Of a stretch of 26,235 bases of DNA, positions 20,591 to 26,235 are shown piece after piece. Where the stretch lies: the NCBI GenBank assembly GCA_943331145.2, contig CALQKL020000004.1:1-26235 (forward strand). The letters are read 5' to 3'. Numbering within the stretch: the first letter of the stretch is position 1; every line of letters starts with the position of its first letter. This stretch comes from Chitinophaga pinensis (GTDB lineage: Bacteria > Bacteroidota > Bacteroidia > Chitinophagales > Chitinophagaceae). The notes beneath the pieces are model-generated. The model was not told the origin of the DNA, made no database searches, and saw only the letters and a program-made list of their open reading frames with translations. Made by a program: the position numbers and the translations under genes.

Positions 20591-20836
20591 TTACCCAAGT
20601 TTAAGTATAATGCCATCACACATCTCACCAACATTTTTAAAATTGGTTATTTCAGATGAAGTAAATCGTATTTTAAAATGTTTTTCTATTGCAACTACCA
20701 ACTGAATATGTGTAAGAGAATCCCATTCATATACCTGATCTGCTGTGGCAGTTTCTTCAATTACAAGATCCTCATTATCTAATACATCTCTGAAAATTGT
20801 ATTTACCTGCGCTAAAACATCTGATTTTATAAACAT
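20591..20836 (-). CDS. Acyl carrier protein
   Basis: An 81-residue four-helix carrier protein. The phosphopantetheine site is Ser40 in EWDSLTHIQLV, where a Trp-Asp pair replaces the Ala-Asp or Gly-Asp of fatty-acid ACPs. This form is common in dedicated carriers found next to FkbH proteins. It lies 12 bp after the FkbH-like gene. By position it should carry the group loaded by FkbH, as DltC does in the Dlt system. Partner choice is inferred from order only. Confidence 0.92.
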   Translation of the reverse strand: MFIKSDVLAQVNTIFRDVLDNEDLVIEETATADQVYEWDSLTHIQLVVAIEKHFKIRFTSSEITNFKNVGEMCDGIILKLG

Positions 20837-20848
20837 TTAAATTGGTGT

Positions 20849-22564
20849 TTAATTTTGTATATGTGTGTGTTTAATTTTGTATTCATTTACCGGTAACTGC
20901 CAATATCCATCAATATTTGTAAAACCTAGGTTTTTATAATGATCTTTTACTAATCCGTTTTTTTGTGTGGGAAGATACTCACCCCGTAACGATTGACAGC
21001 CATTTATTGCAGCCAAATTTACCATTTTATTCAATACAAATTCCTCTACGTTTCGCTTTAGAACGCGACAACTCATTATCCAAGTATCTATAAAAAGTTG
21101 ATCTTTTGATGTTTTGTGTAAAATGATTAAACTAATTAAACCATATTCTCCAAACTTATCCTTTAATGAAACAGATAGCGTAAACTTATTAGGGTCGGTT
21201 ATTATTGCATTCATTTGTTCTTCCGTATAACGAATTGTACGCAAATTAAATTGATTGCTTCGTTGGGTTAACTGGGCAGCCCTTGGTAAGCTAAATTTAT
21301 TGACGGGCTGAATCTCTGCCTTCATTTCCAAACTTTGCAAATAATCCGCTTCATTTGTAAATGTTTGTAGCAACACCGCTCTTTCTGCTTCTTCCCTATA
21401 TTGGTCATTCCTTTTGGTATCCTCTTCTGTAAAAGATGTTGTTTCAAATAAGTTTTGCTGATATAAAAAAGATAAATATTCTGCAGGATCTTCTGGTAAA
21501 TCTGGAACGGTAATTTCCGGAATTTCTTTTTTTACAATTCCCCTTTCAAAAGGGTTATCATCTAAAAAAACCATTGAATCAAACCCAATATTAAGTATGG
21601 ATTGAATATGCCTGATATTATCTGCTTTGTTATTCCAATTCGCAACAAAAACCGCTATGTCCTCTAACCGAAGTTCCATATCTGGATGTTTTTCAAAAGG
21701 CTCCTTAGCTATATGTTCTGTATTTTTACTGCACACAGCCAGTATGATTCCTCTTTCTTTCAGTTGTTTTATCCATTGTTGAAATTTCGAAAATGCCTTT
21801 CCAATTCCAAGATCCCCTATTTGTATTCCTTCAACCCCATCGTCTCCGATAATTCCACCCCACAAAGTGTTGTCAAGATCCAAAATAAGGCACTTTTTGA
21901 ATTTACCCTGATATGCTTGAATTATATCATTTATGTTTTTTGCAATAACAGGCAAAGCATCTAATGATAATACAGAATCAGCAGTTATGTACATCTTGTC
22001 GCTGCTTAATGTGCTCCTTCCTATAAAATTTTGAATGGTGGATAAATCACAGATGTTGACATTTTTTACATTTATAGCCAATTCCATGAGATTTAGATTC
22101 ATCAGCCTGAGCTGATATAAAAACGAAGCAGTCGTTTTATTTGTATAGTTCCCAAAAACACTGTCATTAATTTCAGGATAATTTATAAAAATGATATTAG
22201 CGTTTAATCTGCTATTTATTAGATTTGTTAATTGCTCTATAAATTGCTTGTGCGTTTTTGCAAATGACTGCTTTTCGCTCAACTTTTTTTTATAAAAATC
22301 AGAAATTAATTTTTGGGAAGATTGATAAATTATTATGAAGTCTGGTGATTGCGAGTACAAGAAAGAATGCTCATCAATAATTGTCTGATAAATTTGGTCG
22401 TAATCTGCCTCCCAAATCTCTAAATTAATTCCCTGAGAATAGCCATATCCTCTCAAGGCTTGATTAAAAAACTGAGAAGCAGAGTCTGCTAATAAAGCCA
22501 CTTTCAGAACAGGGAAACTTGAAAAATCTTTTTTTAAATTTTTTTTAAGTTGAGAAAATTCCAT
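20849..22564 (-). CDS. FkbH-like HAD-IIIC loading enzyme
   Basis: A 571-residue protein. Residues about 1-200 form an SGNH-like N-terminal region (VALLADSASQFFNQALRGYG). The HAD domain starts at about 223, with nucleophile motif DLDNTLWGG (D229, D231), motif II in AVCSKNT, and the FLDDNPFERGIVKKEIPEI loop. The C-terminal 150 residues (NQFNLRTIRYTEEQM ... KDKFGEYGLISLIIL ... VEEFVLNKMVNLA) are the GNAT-like part typical of FkbH. Characterised FkbH proteins take a glyceryl group from 1,3-bisphosphoglycerate and load it on an ACP. The full domain set is present. It is the first gene of the six-gene acyl-transfer block. Upstream lies a 253-bp AT-rich divergent region shared with lptB. Confidence 0.9.
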   Translation of the reverse strand: MEFSQLKKNLKKDFSSFPVLKVALLADSASQFFNQALRGYGYSQGINLEIWEADYDQIYQTIIDEHSFLYSQSPDFIIIYQSSQKLISDFYKKKLSEKQSFAKTHKQFIEQLTNLINSRLNANIIFINYPEINDSVFGNYTNKTTASFLYQLRLMNLNLMELAINVKNVNICDLSTIQNFIGRSTLSSDKMYITADSVLSLDALPVIAKNINDIIQAYQGKFKKCLILDLDNTLWGGIIGDDGVEGIQIGDLGIGKAFSKFQQWIKQLKERGIILAVCSKNTEHIAKEPFEKHPDMELRLEDIAVFVANWNNKADNIRHIQSILNIGFDSMVFLDDNPFERGIVKKEIPEITVPDLPEDPAEYLSFLYQQNLFETTSFTEEDTKRNDQYREEAERAVLLQTFTNEADYLQSLEMKAEIQPVNKFSLPRAAQLTQRSNQFNLRTIRYTEEQMNAIITDPNKFTLSVSLKDKFGEYGLISLIILHKTSKDQLFIDTWIMSCRVLKRNVEEFVLNKMVNLAAINGCQSLRGEYLPTQKNGLVKDHYKNLGFTNIDGYWQLPVNEYKIKHTHIQN

Positions 22565-22803
22565 TTAATTTTTTTATGAAAAATGTTGCCCGATTTGGAA
22601 AATTGTAATGTATTAATGTTGCAAATTAATTGAATAATTTAATTTAAAATCATTAAACAATTGTTAGCAACAAATTAATTTTTAATATTAATTAGCCTAA
22701 ACAAGATTAGTAATTTATTTCGTTTTAATAAAATGATTGATTTTTTTATAGATTAAATGCTCAATTCTATAAAAGTTTAATGCTTCAAATAATTTACATC
22801 CGC

Positions 22804-22811
22804 TAAATTTG
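22804..22811 (+). promoter_or_regulatory. Possible -7 box TAAATTTG of lptB
   Basis: A perfect TAnnTTTG match 6 nt before the ATG at 22818, which would give a leaderless message. No -33 TTTG at normal spacing. The divergent region 22565-22817 is very AT-rich and shows no other clear signal. Confidence 0.4.
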
Positions 22812-22817
22812 TAAATA

Positions 22818-23603
22818 ATGAATTTAACCATATATAGTAAAAATCTTGTAAAAGTTTACGGCAGTAGAACTGTTGTTAACGACGTTTCCTTTGATGTAAG
22901 TCAGGGGGAGATTGTTGGTTTACTCGGACCAAATGGTGCCGGTAAAACAACATCTTTTTACCAAGTAGTTGGTTTGGTTAAATCCGATCAGGGTGAAGTT
23001 TTTTTAAACGATACCAATATCACCAAATTACCCATGTACAAACGAGCACAATTGGGCATTGGTTATTTACCTCAAGAAGCAAGTGTTTTTAGAAAGCTTA
23101 GTGTTGAAGATAATATTACTGCCGTTTTGGAAATGACAAAGCTTAAAAAATCCGAACAGAAAGAAAAACTCGAATCATTATTAAATGAATTTAGGTTGCA
23201 GCATGTTCGTAAAAACAATGGCGATACGCTTAGTGGGGGAGAAAGAAGAAGAACAGAGATAGCAAGAGCACTTGCTGTAAATCCGAAGTTTATTTTGCTT
23301 GACGAACCCTTTGCTGGCGTAGATCCTATCGCGGTTGAAGACATTCAAGAAATCATTGCCAAGCTGAAATATAAAAACATTGGTATCTTAATTACCGACC
23401 ATAATGTAAATGAAACTTTATCTATTTGTGATCGAGCGTATTTGTTAATTGACGGAAAAATATTTAAACACGGCACCGCAGAAGAATTAGCAAGCGACGA
23501 ACAAGTGCGTAGATTATATCTTGGTAGAAATTTTGAATTAAAAAGAAAAGACTATCTCCACGAGCAAGCTTCGCATAATGATTTAGAAGATTCTGGTTTT
23601 TAA
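22818..23603 (+). CDS. lptB: LPS export ABC transporter ATPase LptB
   Basis: A 261-residue cytoplasmic ATPase that powers LptFG to extract lipopolysaccharide from the inner membrane. Walker A is GPNGAGKTT (37-45), followed by the LptB-typical SFYQVVGLVKSDQGEV. The Q-loop lies in YLPQEASVFRKL. The signature LSGGE is at 138-142, Walker B FILLDE at 158-163, and the switch His195 in ITDHNV. The ERRRTEIARAL signature helix is the LptB form. A C-terminal tail of about 20 residues, rich in charged residues, extends past the usual end. lptA, lptC, lptF and lptG are not nearby. The neighbouring glycan acylation block on the opposite strand is also envelope-related. Confidence 0.93.
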   Translation: MNLTIYSKNLVKVYGSRTVVNDVSFDVSQGEIVGLLGPNGAGKTTSFYQVVGLVKSDQGEVFLNDTNITKLPMYKRAQLGIGYLPQEASVFRKLSVEDNITAVLEMTKLKKSEQKEKLESLLNEFRLQHVRKNNGDTLSGGERRRTEIARALAVNPKFILLDEPFAGVDPIAVEDIQEIIAKLKYKNIGILITDHNVNETLSICDRAYLLIDGKIFKHGTAEELASDEQVRRLYLGRNFELKRKDYLHEQASHNDLEDSGF

Positions 23604-23722
23604 AATTTAAATTGAAGAAATAAATGGTTGAAACCATTACATTTTAAAACATTCCTTAACCTATGGTTTTAACGGTTTGCCGAAATGCAAATCTTACTTA
23701 TTTATTCATCCACATTTTTTCA

Positions 23723-23730
23723 TATCTTTC
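23723..23730 (+). promoter_or_regulatory. Possible -7 box TATCTTTC of the GH3 gene
   Basis: One mismatch from TAnnTTTG, only 4 nt before the ATG at 23735. No -33 element found. Confidence 0.35.
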
Positions 23731-23734
23731 ATAA

Positions 23735-25240
23735 ATGAAGTTTCTTGCTCCTGCAATATCAAAAATTGCCAGAATGCGGATTTGGCGAATTAAGAATTGG
23801 AGAAACCATCCTGTTGCTGCTCAACGAGATGTTTTGCAAGACCTTGTTACTACAGCCCAATACACCGATTTCGGAAAAGCACATCATTTTTCAAATCTCT
23901 ATTCACTTAAAGCGTTCAAGGCTAACGTACCCATTCAAGAATACGAAAACACCGCTCCGTTTATAGAAAAAATGATGAACGGTGAAGAAAATATTTTATG
24001 GAATACACCCGTAAAATGGTTTGCCAAAAGTAGCGGCACCACAAGTAGCAAAAGTAAATTCATTCCTGTTAGCGAAGAAAGTTTGCAAGAAAATCATTTT
24101 AAAGCCAGTAAAGATGTTTTGGCCAATTACTATAATAATTTCCCTTCGAGCGATTTGCTTACGGGTAAAGGTTTGGTGGTAGGCGGTTCGCATCAATTAA
24201 ATCAAGTTAATGACGAAATTCAATATGGTGATTTAAGTGCCGTGTTGATGCAAAACACTCCATTTTGGGGACAATGGCTTAGAACCCCCGAACTAAGCGT
24301 TGCGCTTTTAGATAATTGGACAGATAAAATAGAAAAGCTTGCAACGGCAACCGCTAATGAAAACGTAACATCAATTGCAGGCGTTCCTACATGGACGTTG
24401 TTATTGCTTAAACGAATTTTAGAAATCAAAGGAAAAATTTCTATCAAAGAAGTTTGGCCTAATCTTGAACTTTATATTCATGGTGGTGTTTCGTTTATTC
24501 CTTACCGTGAGCAGTTTGAAAAAATAATGGGCGCGCCAATAAATTATCTTGAAATTTATAATGCCAGTGAAGGTTTTTTTGCGGGGCAGGAAAATCCAAA
24601 CGATGATGGAATGACGTTATTTACCGAGCATGGAATATTTTATGAATTTATGCCCGTTGAAGAATATGGAAAACCAGCGCCTTTAACTATTGGATTAGAT
24701 AAAGTAAAACTAAATCAAAACTATGCACTAATCATCAGTACTGCTGGCGGTTTATGGAGATATTTGGTTGGAGATACTGTTTCTTTTACATCTATTAATC
24801 CGTATCGTATAAAGGTAACCGGTAGATTAAAGCATTATATCAATGCTTTTGGCGAAGAACTCATTGTAGATAATAGCGATCGCGCCATTGCTATTGCAGC
24901 GCAAATCACCAATTCAAGGGTTTTAGACTATACGGCTGCACCAATATTTTTTTCTGAAACACATAATGGTGCCCACGAATGGCTTATCGAATTTGAACAA
25001 CCGCCAACTAATTTAAATAACTTTACCATTGAACTAGATAATGCACTAAAATCTTTAAACAGTGATTATGAAGCCAAACGCTCTGGCAATATTGCACTTG
25101 GACTACCCAAAATTCAAGTCTTACCCAATGGTGTTTTCAATAAATGGCTTTTGAGTAAAAACAAATTGGGTGGTCAACATAAAATACCTCGACTTTGTAA
25201 CGACCGTAAAATTTTAGAAGAAATTCTAACCATGATTTAA
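23735..25240 (+). CDS. GH3 auxin-responsive-promoter family protein (acyl-acid amide synthetase-like)
   Basis: A 501-residue cytoplasmic member of the ANL adenylating superfamily. Plant GH3 enzymes adenylate a small acid (jasmonate, auxin, benzoates) and join it to an amino acid. The three nucleotide motifs are present: SSGTTSSKSKFIPV at 99-112, YNASEGFFAGQE in the middle, and WRYLVGDTVSFT before the C-terminal domain, which starts near KVTGRLKHYINAFGEEL. The last motif is a good GH3 signature. Bacterial homologues are common in Bacteroidota but their substrates are mostly unknown. The gene stands alone, 131 bp after lptB and 70 bp before fabG, all on the same strand, so nothing in the context identifies a substrate. 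Confidence 0.9.
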   Translation: MKFLAPAISKIARMRIWRIKNWRNHPVAAQRDVLQDLVTTAQYTDFGKAHHFSNLYSLKAFKANVPIQEYENTAPFIEKMMNGEENILWNTPVKWFAKSSGTTSSKSKFIPVSEESLQENHFKASKDVLANYYNNFPSSDLLTGKGLVVGGSHQLNQVNDEIQYGDLSAVLMQNTPFWGQWLRTPELSVALLDNWTDKIEKLATATANENVTSIAGVPTWTLLLLKRILEIKGKISIKEVWPNLELYIHGGVSFIPYREQFEKIMGAPINYLEIYNASEGFFAGQENPNDDGMTLFTEHGIFYEFMPVEEYGKPAPLTIGLDKVKLNQNYALIISTAGGLWRYLVGDTVSFTSINPYRIKVTGRLKHYINAFGEELIVDNSDRAIAIAAQITNSRVLDYTAAPIFFSETHNGAHEWLIEFEQPPTNLNNFTIELDNALKSLNSDYEAKRSGNIALGLPKIQVLPNGVFNKWLLSKNKLGGQHKIPRLCNDRKILEEILTMI

Positions 25241-25260
25241 TGTGGTCCTATTTTATTTGT

Positions 25261-25268
25261 TATTTTCG
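25261..25268 (+). promoter_or_regulatory. Possible -7 box TATTTTCG of fabG
   Basis: TATTTTCG (followed by CAC, as in many Bacteroidota promoters) lies 42 nt before the ATG at 25311. It has one mismatch to TAnnTTTG and no clear -33. Confidence 0.4.
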
Positions 25269-25310
25269 CACTACATAATTTTCTATTAAAATCATAAAAG
25301 CAATTACAAA

Positions 25311-26066
25311 ATGAATTTACTAACAGGAAAAGTTGCCATTGTAACAGGAGCTGCAAGAGGAATCGGAGAAGCTGTTGCGTTAAAATTTGCACAAGAAGGT
25401 GCTCATGTCGCATTTACTTATGTTAGTGATGGTAGTCGCGATAAAGCAAACGCGCTTGTTGAAAAAATTACTGCATTGGGCGTAAAAGCAAAAGCTTATC
25501 AAAGTAACGCTGCAGATTTTAATGCATGCGAAACTTTTGTAAATGATGTTATTGCTGAATTTGGACAAGTTGATATTTGTGTTAACAATGCGGGTATTTC
25601 TAAAGATAATTTGTTGTTGCGCATGAGTGTTGAACAATGGAATGAAGTAATTCAAGTGAATTTGAATAGCGTTTTTAATATGACCAAACAGGTTATTAAG
25701 CCGATGATGAAAGCAAAATCGGGAAGCATCATAAACATGAGCAGTGTAATTGGTGAAATGGGAAATGCAGGACAAGCAAGTTATGCAGCAAGTAAAGCTG
25801 GTGTTATTGGATTTACAAAAAGTGTTGCTAAAGAACTGGGAAGTAGAAATATCCGTTGCAATGCCGTTGCTCCTGGATTTGTAGAGACAGATATGACCAG
25901 TTATTTACAAGATGGAAATAGCGCTGATAAATATAAATCTTTAATTCCTTTAGGCCGTTTTGCATCAGCTGAAGATATTGCCAATGTTTGTTTGTTTCTT
26001 GCTTCTGACATGGGTAGTTATGTAACAGGACAAACCATTAGCGCTTGTGGTGGAATGAATATATAG
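25311..26066 (+). CDS. fabG: 3-oxoacyl-[acyl-carrier-protein] reductase
   Basis: A 251-residue SDR enzyme reducing 3-oxoacyl-ACP to 3-hydroxyacyl-ACP with NADPH in fatty acid synthesis. The cofactor motif TGAARGIG is at 12-19, NNAGISKDNLL at 92-102, and the tetrad N118, S145, Y158, K162 is complete, with the S-to-Y spacing of E. coli FabG. PGFVETDM and the end TGQTISACGGMNI (usual GQTLHVNGGMYM) are FabG-like. FabG and other SDRs are hard to separate, but these motifs all favour FabG. It is not in a fab cluster here. Confidence 0.88.
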   Translation: MNLLTGKVAIVTGAARGIGEAVALKFAQEGAHVAFTYVSDGSRDKANALVEKITALGVKAKAYQSNAADFNACETFVNDVIAEFGQVDICVNNAGISKDNLLLRMSVEQWNEVIQVNLNSVFNMTKQVIKPMMKAKSGSIINMSSVIGEMGNAGQASYAASKAGVIGFTKSVAKELGSRNIRCNAVAPGFVETDMTSYLQDGNSADKYKSLIPLGRFASAEDIANVCLFLASDMGSYVTGQTISACGGMNI

Positions 26067-26235
26067 TTTCATTTTGTTGATTTTGATTACTTCGCAAGTT
26101 TGGCGTTTGGGGTTTGGCGTTGAATGTTTAATAAGTTCGAAAGATCTTAAGAAAGATGATTGCTTTAAAATTTCTTTACCATACGATTATAAATTGGGTC
26201 TCAAAATATAATAAGTCTAGATGTCTTTAAAATGA
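26067..26235. other. Downstream end of window, no gene recognised
   Basis: 169 bp after fabG. It holds a short G/T-rich near-tandem (TTTGGCGTTTGGGGTTTGGCG, read in part, about 26100-26119) and no supported gene. A 24-codon ORF from 26157 has no supporting features. Confidence 0.5.

Noticed and set aside
25380..25775. 131-aa minus-strand ORF inside fabG
   Set aside because: Antisense shadow of a well-conserved gene; the composition (His/Asn/Cys-rich) is unlike real proteins here.
26157..26231. Short ORF at the end of the window (MIALKFLYHT...)
   Set aside because: 24 codons, no promoter or similarity visible, and codon pattern is not distinguishable from AT-rich noise.

Overview
The window is chromosomal DNA of a Bacteroidota bacterium, most likely of the Chitinophagales/Sphingobacteriales type. 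It is AT-rich. The -7 boxes resemble TAnnTTTG (for example TATCTTTG before the PLP synthase and TATATTTG before the OB-fold gene). Shine-Dalgarno sites are nearly absent. There is an ECF sigma gene with a TTG start, outer-membrane beta-barrels of the PorT-like kind, a lipoprotein with a Bacteroidota surface-export signal, and the gene order rplM-rpsI-rpsB-tsf-pyrH. No rRNA, tRNA, CRISPR array, transposase or phage gene was seen.

Layout. 1-4.3 kb (+): tail of an upstream gene, then an ECF sigma factor, a protein joining one inner-membrane helix to an outer-membrane barrel through an Asn-rich linker, and a large surface lipoprotein; together they look like an envelope-sensing module. 4.3-9.1 kb (-): a three-OB-fold protein, then pyrH, tsf, rpsB, rpsI and rplM, with a clear promoter and a leader hairpin before rplM. 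9.1-9.65 kb: gene-free, packed with modular repeats. 9.65-12.5 kb: ammonium transporter (-) and a PLP synthase with CBS domains (+).

12.5-15.2 kb is an accessory-looking island. Two small lipoprotein/barrel genes lie between two related small-transcript loci. Each locus has an upstream element of fixed spacing, a -7-like box, a 115-135 nt structured leader, tiny ORFs encoding NIL(A/T)YA(V/I)KSD(D/N)G peptides, and a strong terminator. The codon differences between the three peptide copies are mostly synonymous or conservative, so the peptides are probably translated. I do not recognise this family; it is the best candidate here for an undescribed system.

15.2-16.7 kb (-): a small unknown gene and metF. 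16.9-22.6 kb (-): six genes reading fkbH-like, ACP, MaoC-like, SDR, MBOAT, SGNH. The set resembles the Dlt D-alanylation machine with the adenylating loader replaced by an FkbH-type glyceryl loader, so it may decorate an extracytoplasmic glycan with a glycerate-derived acyl group. 22.8-26.1 kb (+): lptB, a GH3-family acyl-acid amide synthetase-like gene and fabG.

The non-coding stretches at 5.1-5.4, 9.2-9.65 and 14.9-15.2 kb share modules: 9-nt minisatellites, an AATTCTC palindrome and CGAAG-type degenerate tandems. They appear in several combinations and orientations, and one 38-bp perfect palindrome lies among them.
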